Below, in pieces: positions 38,755 through 46,786 of a DNA stretch of 64,000 nucleotides (position 1 is its first letter; every line of letters starts with the position of its first letter). The translations under genes and the position numbers were made by a program. This DNA comes from Oscillospiraceae bacterium (GTDB lineage: Bacteria > Bacillota > Clostridia > Oscillospirales > Acutalibacteraceae). The notes under the pieces are model-generated. The model saw nothing but the letters and a program-made list of their open reading frames with translations. It had not been told where the DNA came from and ran no database searches. Location: positions 62,001 through 126,000 of the forward strand of contig SVOR01000001.1 in assembly GCA_015066295.1 (NCBI GenBank), in the 5' to 3' direction.

Positions 38755-39354
38755 TTAGCTGTTGTATTTATTCATAGCTGGGTCAATGCCGAAGTTTATT
38801 ATCTCACGCACCGCCAAAACTGTTTTTTCGGTAGCTGCCTCGAGGGATGCCTTTTCATCATTTTTAAAGCGACTAAGCACCCAGTCTTTTAGGTCATACT
38901 CGGGATGCGGCTTCTTGCCGACACCGATTTTAATACGCATAATATCGTTTGTCGACATACATTCGGATATATTTTTCATACCGTTGTGTCCACCGTGCGA
39001 GCCGTTTCTGCGGATGCGTATTTTGCCGACGTCCAAAGAAATATCATCAAAAATAACTATAATTTTATCGTTTGGTATCTTATAAAATTTAGCAACGTCA
39101 CGTACCGCTTGACCCGATAAATTCATATAGGTCTGCGGTTTTACTACAAGTATACGCTTGTTATCCGCCTTGCATTCGCAAATGAGCGCCTTGCTTTTAA
39201 GCTTTTCGCCATTGCCGCCAAGCGACGAAATTATGGCATCGGCCGCAATAAAGCCCGCATTGTGACGCGTGCCCTCATATTCTTTCCCCGGATTGCCGAG
39301 ACCGACAATCATAAAATCGTAACTCGATGCTGAAAATTTACTTTTGAAAAACAT
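38755..39354 (-). CDS. pth: Peptidyl-tRNA hydrolase
   Basis: MIVGLGNPGKEYEGTRHNAGF; KPQTYMNLSGQAV; GSHGGHNGMKNI (start may be the internal Met at MIVGLG). Confidence 0.95.
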   Translation of the reverse strand: MFFKSKFSASSYDFMIVGLGNPGKEYEGTRHNAGFIAADAIISSLGGNGEKLKSKALICECKADNKRILVVKPQTYMNLSGQAVRDVAKFYKIPNDKIIVIFDDISLDVGKIRIRRNGSHGGHNGMKNISECMSTNDIMRIKIGVGKKPHPEYDLKDWVLSRFKNDEKASLEAATEKTVLAVREIINFGIDPAMNKYNS

Positions 39355-39409
39355 ATTCTTTCACCGCCAATATTTTACCACATATTGCTTATTTATTCAA
39401 GTTTTACAC

Positions 39410-39438
39410 TTGACAATATATAAAAATTATTATAAAAT
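39410..39438 (+). promoter_or_regulatory. Promoter of the T-box-thrS transcript
   Basis: TTGACA-N17-TAAAAT. Confidence 0.6.
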
Positions 39439-39449
39439 TAACTTGTTAA

Positions 39450-39675
39450 AGCATTGACGGGAAGAGTAGTAAGGCTTTATTCTCAAGAGAGTGCACATCA
39501 TGGGCTGAAAATGTGCATAGAAAATACCTTATGAAGACCACCCCTGAGCGTTCGGCGAACCGAAACGTGTAATTCGCGTTAAGAATTTTAAAGCGGTGCC
39601 TTTGGCACAATTCGGGTGGAACCGCGGAGTTAGAATTTTACTTCGTCCCATATTTTTGGGGCGAAGTTTTTATTT
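39450..39675 (+). ncRNA. T-box leader (tRNA-Thr sensing)
   Basis: gggaagagtagta motif; candidate ACC specifier at 39537-39539; T-box core GGGTGGAACCGCG (39614-39626); terminator ACTTCGTCCC...GGGGCGAAGT-T-rich (39640-39675). Confidence 0.93.
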
Positions 39676-39689
39676 TTGGAGGAAAAAGA

Positions 39690-41633
39690 ATGATTAAGGT
39701 TATTTTAAACGGAACTCAAAAGGAATTTGAAAACGGCGTTTCGGTATTTGATGCCGTTAAGTCACTCGGTGGCGGTATGTACAAAAGTGCTTGTGCCGCT
39801 AAAATCAACGGTGAAAACAAGGATCTGCGAACTATATTAAACGAGGGTGACAGCGTAGATATACTCTCCTTTGAGGATGAATACGGCAGATGGACCTTCC
39901 GCCACACAGCATCACACGTTTTAGCACAGGCTGTTAAGCGCATTTACCCTGCTGCAATGCTTGCCATTGGCCCTGCCATTGACGACGGTTTTTATTACGA
40001 TATTGATACCGACGAAAGGATAACCCCCGAAAGCCTCGAGAAAATCGAAGCTGAAATGAAAAAGATAATTAAAGAGGATATACGTCTTGAAAAGCAGGTT
40101 TTACCCCGTCAGGATGCAATTAACCTCTTTAAAGAAAAGGATGAGCCCTACAAGGTAGAGCTTATTGAAGATTTACCCGAGGACAGCGAGATAAGCCTTT
40201 ACACCCAGGGTGAATTTGTTGACCTTTGTGCCGGTGCGCACTTGATGAGCACAGGTGGCGTTAAGGCATTCAAATTAACAAGCGCAACAGGTGCCTACTG
40301 GCGTGGTGATTCAAGCAAAAAAATGCTTACTCGTATTTACGGCACCGCCTTCCCCAAGGCATCGGCTCTTGAGGAGCGTTTGGCGCAAATTGAGGAGGCC
40401 AAAAAGCGTGACCACAATAAGATTGGCCGTGAATTAGAACTCTTTACAACGGTTGATACCATCGGTCAGGGCTTACCCGTTATGCTTCCTAAGGGCACAC
40501 AAATTTTGCAGACACTTCAGCGCTTTGTTGAGGATGAGGAAGCAAGACGCGGTTGGCTTCGCACCAAAACTCCGCTTATGGCCAAGAGCGACCTTTATAA
40601 AATCTCGGGTCACTGGGACCACTATTTAGACGGTATGTTTGTTATGGGCGACCCAACAGACGACAGCAAGGAATGCTTTGCGCTTCGTCCCATGACCTGT
40701 CCGTTCCAATACCAAGCATATCTTAACCGTCCGCGTTCCTACCGTGATTTACCGCTTCGCTATGCCGAAACTTCTACCCTTTTCAGAAACGAGGATAGCG
40801 GTGAGATGCACGGACTTATCCGCGTTCGTCAGTTCACAATTTCAGAGGGTCACTTAATGTGCACCCCCGAACAGTTAGAGGACGAATTTAAGCGTTGTCT
40901 TGAGCTTACAACCTTTATGCTTAAAACCCTCGGCCTTTACGAAGATGTTTCTTATCGTTTCTCACAATGGGATCCTAACGATACCGAAAAATATATCGGT
41001 ACTGCCGAGCAATGGAATGAGGCTCAGGATATTATGGCTAATATCCTCGAAAAGCTTGAAATTCCTTACAAGGTTGGTATTGGCGAGGCTGCCTTCTATG
41101 GTCCGAAGCTTGATATTCAGATTAAGAACGTTCACGGCAAAGAGGATACCCTCATCACAATTCAGATTGACCAAATGCTCGCCGAAAAGTTCGGTATGGA
41201 ATATACCGACCGCGACGGCGTTAAGAAAAACCCCTATATTATTCACCGCACCTCTATCGGTTGCTACGAGCGTACCTTGGCACTTCTTATTGAAAAATAT
41301 GCAGGTGCATTCCCCGTTTGGATGGCACCCACACAGGTTAAAATGCTGCCCATTGCCGACCGCCATCTTGACTACACCTATGAGGTTAAGGATAAATTAG
41401 AAGCAAAGGGCATCCGTGTAGAAATTGATGACCGAAACGAAAAAATCGGTTACAAAATCCGTGAAGCTCGACTTCAAAAGGTACCCTATATGCTCATAAT
41501 CGGTGATAATGAGGCAGAAAGCGGCACACTCTCTGTTCGTCAACGTGGCGAAAACGGTGACCTTGGCAGTATGTCGGTTGATGAATATATCGCCCGCATA
41601 ACCGAGGAAATCGATAATAAGGTTATAAAATAA
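39690..41633 (+). CDS. thrS: Threonyl-tRNA synthetase
   Basis: TGS domain; RPMTCPFQYQAY; FRNEDSGEMHGLIRVRQFTISEGHL. Confidence 0.97.
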   Translation: MIKVILNGTQKEFENGVSVFDAVKSLGGGMYKSACAAKINGENKDLRTILNEGDSVDILSFEDEYGRWTFRHTASHVLAQAVKRIYPAAMLAIGPAIDDGFYYDIDTDERITPESLEKIEAEMKKIIKEDIRLEKQVLPRQDAINLFKEKDEPYKVELIEDLPEDSEISLYTQGEFVDLCAGAHLMSTGGVKAFKLTSATGAYWRGDSSKKMLTRIYGTAFPKASALEERLAQIEEAKKRDHNKIGRELELFTTVDTIGQGLPVMLPKGTQILQTLQRFVEDEEARRGWLRTKTPLMAKSDLYKISGHWDHYLDGMFVMGDPTDDSKECFALRPMTCPFQYQAYLNRPRSYRDLPLRYAETSTLFRNEDSGEMHGLIRVRQFTISEGHLMCTPEQLEDEFKRCLELTTFMLKTLGLYEDVSYRFSQWDPNDTEKYIGTAEQWNEAQDIMANILEKLEIPYKVGIGEAAFYGPKLDIQIKNVHGKEDTLITIQIDQMLAEKFGMEYTDRDGVKKNPYIIHRTSIGCYERTLALLIEKYAGAFPVWMAPTQVKMLPIADRHLDYTYEVKDKLEAKGIRVEIDDRNEKIGYKIREARLQKVPYMLIIGDNEAESGTLSVRQRGENGDLGSMSVDEYIARITEEIDNKVIK

Positions 41634-41670
41634 GCTTTTTTACAAATATCTAATTTAGGAAGGTGAAACG

Positions 41671-41871
41671 ATGGCTGTCAGACTTAACGAAAATAAGGAA
41701 ATCGTCGAGGTTATCAAACAAGGTCTTAAAGAGCGAAATGGATATTGTCCCTGTCGCCGAGAAATGACCGAGGAAACTAAATGTATCTGCAAGGAATTTC
41801 GCGAGCAGATGAACGACCCCGATTTTGAGGGCTACTGCCATTGTATGCTTTACTATAAATCCAGGGATTAG
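41671..41871 (+). CDS. Small ferredoxin:thioredoxin reductase catalytic-like protein
   Basis: CPC-X9-CIC-X15-CHC cysteine pattern in GYCPCRREMTEETKCICKEFREQMNDPDFEGYCHCMLYYKS; next gene is thioredoxin. Confidence 0.75.
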   Translation: MAVRLNENKEIVEVIKQGLKERNGYCPCRREMTEETKCICKEFREQMNDPDFEGYCHCMLYYKSRD

Positions 41872-41903
41872 GATTCAGGATTCAGGATTTAGAGTTTAGG
41901 AGG
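41871..41903. repeat. Short degenerate AGGATT(C/T) tandem tract
   Basis: aggattcaggattcaggatttagagtttaggagg; similar to the TCCTAAATCCTGA tracts near 46750 and 50190. Confidence 0.55.
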
Positions 41904-41909
41904 AATAAT

Positions 41910-42212
41910 ATGGTAAAGATTATTACGGCAAACAATTTTGAAAAAGAAGTTTTAAATAGTGAAAAAACGGTGCTTCTCGACTTTTGGGCAAGCTGGTGCG
42001 GACCTTGCCGTATGGTTTCCCCCATTGTTGATGAAATTGCCGAGGAGTTTGATAGCATCTGCGTTGGTAAAATAAACGTTGATGAGGAGCCCGAGCTCGC
42101 TAATGCTTTTAGCGTGCAAAGCATACCAATGTTGGTTATAATGAAAAACGGCAAAATCGTTAACCAAGCGGTAGGCTATATGCCAAAGGAAAAGATTTTA
42201 GAGCTGCTATAA
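41910..42212 (+). CDS. trxA: Thioredoxin
   Basis: LLDFWASWCGPCRMVSPIVDEIA; SIPMLVIMKNGK. Confidence 0.95.
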   Translation: MVKIITANNFEKEVLNSEKTVLLDFWASWCGPCRMVSPIVDEIAEEFDSICVGKINVDEEPELANAFSVQSIPMLVIMKNGKIVNQAVGYMPKEKILELL

Positions 42213-42217
42213 GCCTT

Positions 42218-42244
42218 AACCCCAAGTTATAAAAACTTGGGGTT
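42218..42244 (+). terminator. Intrinsic terminator
   Basis: AACCCCAAGTT-loop-AACTTGGGGTT followed by T-rich tract. Confidence 0.85.
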
Positions 42245-42321
42245 TCTTTTTTATTCGCCTTGAAAAGCGGGCGTCTATATGGTAATATTATCTTTGATAT
42301 TATTATTTAGGAGTTTTTATT

Positions 42322-43743
42322 TTGCAAGGCGCTTTAATTAAACGAAATTACAGAAATTATATAATTGCCGATAAGCATTTTTATCGCAGAGTTTTGGCAA
42401 TCGTTTTACCAATAATTATACAGAACACCATCACCAACGTTGTAAGTCTGCTTGATAACGTAATGGTGGGTCGTGTCGGCACACTCGAAATGTCGGCGGT
42501 CGCCATAGTTAATCAGCTTTTATTCGTTTTTATGCTCTGCATTTTCGGTGGCATGTCGGGTATCGGCATTTTCTCCACCCAATATGCGGGTGCAAATGAT
42601 GATGAGGGTATTCGTCAATGCTTCCGCCTTAAAATGATTGTGGCGGTTGTTATGTTTATCGGCGCGGCGCTTATATTCACCCTTTTACCCGAAAAACTAA
42701 TCTCACTTTATATAGCCGATGGCACCTCGGCCGGCACTGCCGCCATCACTCTTTCGCACGGCGTTAACTATTTAAGAATTATGGTTATCGGTCTTTTGCC
42801 CTTTGCCATAACTCAAAGCTATGCAGGCACTTTGAGAGAACTTGGCGAAACTAAGCTGCCCATGCTTTCAAGTATTGCGGCTATTCTAATTAACCTTGTA
42901 TTTAACTATTTTCTTATTTTTGGTACCTTCGGTTTCCCGAAACTCGGCGTTGCAGGTGCCGCTATTGCAACCGTTATGTCGCGCTACGTTGAAATGATTA
43001 TTTTGATTGTAGCAACACACCTTAAAAAGAATAAATACACCTTTATTCGCGGTGCTTACAAGAGCCTTTATGCCTCTAAAACACTCTGTCTTGATGCCCT
43101 TAAAAGAGGCGCACCGCTATTCGTAAATGAATTTTTATGGTCGGCAGGTATGGCAACGCTGCTTCAATGCTACTCGGTTCGTGGCATCGACGTTGTTGCC
43201 GCCGCAAATATTTCGAGCACCATCAGCAACCTTTTCAACGTTGTTTTTATTTCAATGGGTAATGCCGTTGCCATTATGGTTGGACAGTATTTGGGCGCAA
43301 ACAGAATTAAGGAAGCCAAAACTACGGTTTGGCGGCTGCTCTTTTTGTCGAGTGCCGTATGTATTGTTATCGGTGCTGTTTTGGCGCTGTGCGCTCCGCT
43401 TATTCCCCATATCTACAACGTTGAGCCCCACGTAAAAGAAATTGCGACAAGTATGCTTTATATAGTGGCTCTGCTTATGCCGGTTTTCTCATTCGCTCAC
43501 AACTGCTATTTCACACTGCGCTCGGGCGGTAAAACGGGTATGACCTTTATTTTTGACACAGGTGTAACCTGGGGCGTTTGTGTGCCCTTAGCCCTAATAC
43601 TTGCCAACTTCACCTCACTCGGCATAATCACAGTTTTCTTCCTTGTGCAAGCGGTTGAAATACTAAAATGTATAATCGGCTTCTTCTTTATCAAAAAAGG
43701 TGTTTGGATAAATAATATTATAGGACGTGAAAAAGATGATTAA
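42322..43743 (+). CDS. MATE family efflux transporter
   Basis: 12-TM MATE-like; NVVSLLDNVMVGRVGTLEMSAVAIVNQL. Confidence 0.92.
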   Translation: MQGALIKRNYRNYIIADKHFYRRVLAIVLPIIIQNTITNVVSLLDNVMVGRVGTLEMSAVAIVNQLLFVFMLCIFGGMSGIGIFSTQYAGANDDEGIRQCFRLKMIVAVVMFIGAALIFTLLPEKLISLYIADGTSAGTAAITLSHGVNYLRIMVIGLLPFAITQSYAGTLRELGETKLPMLSSIAAILINLVFNYFLIFGTFGFPKLGVAGAAIATVMSRYVEMIILIVATHLKKNKYTFIRGAYKSLYASKTLCLDALKRGAPLFVNEFLWSAGMATLLQCYSVRGIDVVAAANISSTISNLFNVVFISMGNAVAIMVGQYLGANRIKEAKTTVWRLLFLSSAVCIVIGAVLALCAPLIPHIYNVEPHVKEIATSMLYIVALLMPVFSFAHNCYFTLRSGGKTGMTFIFDTGVTWGVCVPLALILANFTSLGIITVFFLVQAVEILKCIIGFFFIKKGVWINNIIGREKDD

Positions 43744-44326
43744 AACAATACGCGCTTCTCTTTGTATTTTAATTTGTGTGTCTTTAATAGCACTATGCGG
43801 TTGCAATAAGCAAAACACCGCTACAACAGGTGGTGCCGATGAGCCTGATATTGTTTACGAATCTACTCTCACATACTCTTGGTTTGGCATCGGCAATCAG
43901 AATAGCATCATCAAAAACTCACTCAATATTGATAAAATGGACAGTAACAGTATAGAGCATTTGCCCATTTTGAAATTCCAAAGCACCGAAGATTTAGATT
44001 ATTTTACTTCTAACATTTTTGTTTCCTACACGCTTGATTCGGCATTTAACGGCGTACCGTCCTTCAATGTCGCAACTCAAAAATATAATGCAGAATATTT
44101 TAAGGAAAACACGCTTTTGCTTGTTAGCATCCCAGCCACAAGCGGTTCGGTAAGACACTTTGTAAAGGATATCCAAATTAAAGACGGTAACCTGTGTGTT
44201 TCGGTTGACGTTAATTCACCAAATGCCGTTACGATGGATTTGGTAAGCTGGTTTATATTGGTTTCGGTTGATAATAAATATATTGAAAACGTAACAAGCT
44301 TTGATGCTGTTTATTTGGGAGCTTAA
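43736..44326 (+). CDS. Putative lipoprotein
   Basis: MIKTIRASLCILICVSLIALCGCNKQ lipobox; overlaps the MATE stop. Confidence 0.7.
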   Translation: MIKTIRASLCILICVSLIALCGCNKQNTATTGGADEPDIVYESTLTYSWFGIGNQNSIIKNSLNIDKMDSNSIEHLPILKFQSTEDLDYFTSNIFVSYTLDSAFNGVPSFNVATQKYNAEYFKENTLLLVSIPATSGSVRHFVKDIQIKDGNLCVSVDVNSPNAVTMDLVSWFILVSVDNKYIENVTSFDAVYLGA

Positions 44327-44329
44327 TTT

Positions 44330-45178
44330 ATGTGCAAATACACACTTTGCCTTGCGGCAATGCCCGATTTTAATCTGCCTATCACAGAGCAGATTAAACT
44401 GTTTAAAAAAATAGGCTTCGACGGATTTTTCACCCATTGGAGTCCCGATGAGCCCATCAACGAATATGCCCGCGTCGCTAAGGCAGAGGGTATGCTATAC
44501 CAGTCAATCCACGCACCGCAGTGGGAAATTGCAGATATTTGGAGTGACGATGAAAATAAGGCAAACAGAATAACAAATACGCTTATTGACTGCCTTAATT
44601 CCTGCGCCGAAAACGGTGTACCCATTATGGTTTCGCACGCATATTTAGGCTTTGACAACCCCGACGCCATGCCCAACCAAGCAGGATTCGAGCGTTTTGA
44701 CAGGGTGGTTGATGAGGCTCAAAAATTAGGTGTTAAAATCGCATTTGAAAATACCGAGGGTATTCATTTTCTTGACGCACTTTTAGAGCGTTATAAAGAC
44801 CGACAACACGTGGGCTTCTGCTTTGATTCGGGGCACTGCAACTGCTACACACCCACACGTAATTTACTCGCTGAATACGGTGAGCGCCTTATTGCAACGC
44901 ATTTTAACGACAATCTTGGCATCAAGGACGAAAACGGCAAAATATTTTGGACCGATGACCTGCATCTGCTACCCTTTGATGGTACGGTTGATTGGGAAAA
45001 AATAGCCGCCGAGCTTGATAGTTGCGGTTATGACGGCGTTATGACCTTCGAGCTTAAAACACACGAGGTACCCAGTCGACACGAGAATGACAGATACCGT
45101 GATATGGGGCTTAACGCATATCTTACCGAAGCCCTTTCACGCGCTCAAAGATTTGCAAAAATGCGAAAACACGTATAA
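44330..45178 (+). CDS. Sugar phosphate isomerase/epimerase (TIM-barrel, AP endonuclease family 2-like)
   Basis: KIAFENTEGIHFLD ... VGFCFDSGHCNCYT ... ATHFNDNLG ... GTVDWEKIAAEL. Confidence 0.85.
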   Translation: MCKYTLCLAAMPDFNLPITEQIKLFKKIGFDGFFTHWSPDEPINEYARVAKAEGMLYQSIHAPQWEIADIWSDDENKANRITNTLIDCLNSCAENGVPIMVSHAYLGFDNPDAMPNQAGFERFDRVVDEAQKLGVKIAFENTEGIHFLDALLERYKDRQHVGFCFDSGHCNCYTPTRNLLAEYGERLIATHFNDNLGIKDENGKIFWTDDLHLLPFDGTVDWEKIAAELDSCGYDGVMTFELKTHEVPSRHENDRYRDMGLNAYLTEALSRAQRFAKMRKHV

Positions 45179-45182
45179 ATTT

Positions 45183-45206
45183 AAGCGGCAGAAAATTCTG
45201 CCGCTT
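45183..45206 (+). terminator. Intrinsic terminator
   Basis: AAGCGGCAGAA-AA-TTCTGCCGCTT TTTTT. Confidence 0.85.
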
Positions 45207-45272
45207 TTTTTGTGGAAATTTAAAGTAATTTGTAGTATAATTGTTTGGTAATTTTAAATTTTGGGAGTCTTT

Positions 45273-46637
45273 ATGCAAAAGGAAAATATTTTAGGTTACG
45301 AAAAAATACCAAAGTTAATATTAAAATTCGCATTGCCGAGCATTTTTGCAATGATTATCAGCTCGCTTTACAATATCGTTGACCAAATCTTTATTGGCCA
45401 AGGTGTCGGTACACTCGGCAACGGTGCCACCAACGTGGCCTTCCCCATCACCACCATCTGCCTTGCAATTTCACTGCTTATAGGTGTCGGTTGTGCGGCA
45501 GGCTTTTCGTTAAAGCTCGGGGCGGGCGACCAAAAAACCGCTACCAAATACGTTGGCAACACCCTTATTATGATGGCAATTTTCGGCGTGCTGTACGCCA
45601 TTGTTACCTTCATTTTTGCGCGACCAATGCTGTCCGTTTTCGGCGCAACCGAAAACATTATGCCCTACGCGCTTGAATACACCCGTGTTATTGCGGTTGG
45701 TATTCCCTTCCTCGTTACCATAAACGTAATGAGTGCGCTTATCCGTGCCGACGGCAGTCCAACCTATTCGATGCTCTGTATGGTATCGGGCGCCATTGTC
45801 AACACCATACTCGACTATTTGTTTGTTATGGTTTTAGGCTTCGGTATGTCAGGTGCCGCCTGGGCAACCGTTATCGGTCAAGCAGTTTCCTTCCTGATGG
45901 CTATCGGCTACGTTTTCAAATTCAAAAGTATTACGCTTACCCGTGACGCATTTTCGGTGGATTTTAAAATTTGGGGCAAAATTGCAAGCCTCGGACTTAG
46001 CAACAGTCTAAATCAGGTTGCCATCACCCTCGTACAAATCGTACTCAATAACTCGCTTAAACACTATGGCGCTATGTCGGTTTATGGTGCCGATATTCCA
46101 CTTGCCGCCTGCGGAATTGTTATGAAGGTGAATTCCATTCTCGTTTCAATTTTCGTCGGTATGTCGCAGGGCTCACAGCCCATTATCGGCTTTAACTATG
46201 GCGCAGGTAAATTTAAACGCGTAAAGCAAACCTATATCACCGCCTGCGTTGCCACCGTTGCCATTTCTCTGCTCGGCTTTTTGGCCTTCCAAATTTTCCC
46301 CGAACATATAATTTCACTGTTCGGCAAGGATAAGGATCCGCTTTATATCGAATTTGCCGTTATGTTTATGCGCACCTTTTTATTTATGGTTGCCATCAAC
46401 GGCGTGCAGGCGATTTCGTCCAACTTCTTCTCGGCAATTGGCAAGCCCATCAAGGGTGCGTTTTTATCACTCACCCGTCAGGTGATTTTCCTAATACCGC
46501 TCGTTCTCGTTATGCCGACCTTCTTTGGCGTAAAAGGCATACTCTACACAGCGCCAATATCCGATACTCTGGCGTTTATATTAGCAATTACACTCGTACT
46601 TGTTGAGTTTAAAAAATTCAAACAGTTGGAAAAATAA
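45273..46637 (+). CDS. MATE family efflux transporter
   Basis: IISSLYNIVDQIFIGQGVGTLGNGATNVAFPITTICLA. Confidence 0.93.
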   Translation: MQKENILGYEKIPKLILKFALPSIFAMIISSLYNIVDQIFIGQGVGTLGNGATNVAFPITTICLAISLLIGVGCAAGFSLKLGAGDQKTATKYVGNTLIMMAIFGVLYAIVTFIFARPMLSVFGATENIMPYALEYTRVIAVGIPFLVTINVMSALIRADGSPTYSMLCMVSGAIVNTILDYLFVMVLGFGMSGAAWATVIGQAVSFLMAIGYVFKFKSITLTRDAFSVDFKIWGKIASLGLSNSLNQVAITLVQIVLNNSLKHYGAMSVYGADIPLAACGIVMKVNSILVSIFVGMSQGSQPIIGFNYGAGKFKRVKQTYITACVATVAISLLGFLAFQIFPEHIISLFGKDKDPLYIEFAVMFMRTFLFMVAINGVQAISSNFFSAIGKPIKGAFLSLTRQVIFLIPLVLVMPTFFGVKGILYTAPISDTLAFILAITLVLVEFKKFKQLEK

Positions 46638-46755
46638 AACGGGCGACCAATGGTCGGGTCTCGGCTGCCGCCTCGGTCGGTGCTTCTACTCCGTAGAGGT
46701 GTCCACCGGACACCCGCACCCCTACAATCCTAACCCCTACAATCCTAAATCCTGA
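46638..46755. repeat. Composite intergenic repeat (dyads plus tandem 15-mer)
   Basis: CGACCA-A-TGGTCG; GTGTCC-ACC-GGACAC; 2 x ACCCCTACAATCCTA (46718-46747); TCCTAAATCCTGA. Confidence 0.7.
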
Positions 46756-46784
46756 AAAAAGCACCGATTTCTCGGTGCTTTTTT
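46756..46784. terminator. Bidirectional terminator
   Basis: AAAAGCACCGA-TTTC-TCGGTGCTTTT. Confidence 0.8.
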
Positions 46785-46786
46785 TG

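Noticed and set aside
46718-46747. CRISPR remnant (two 15-bp repeats)
   Set aside because: Immediately adjacent tandem duplication without spacers, within a dispersed repeat.
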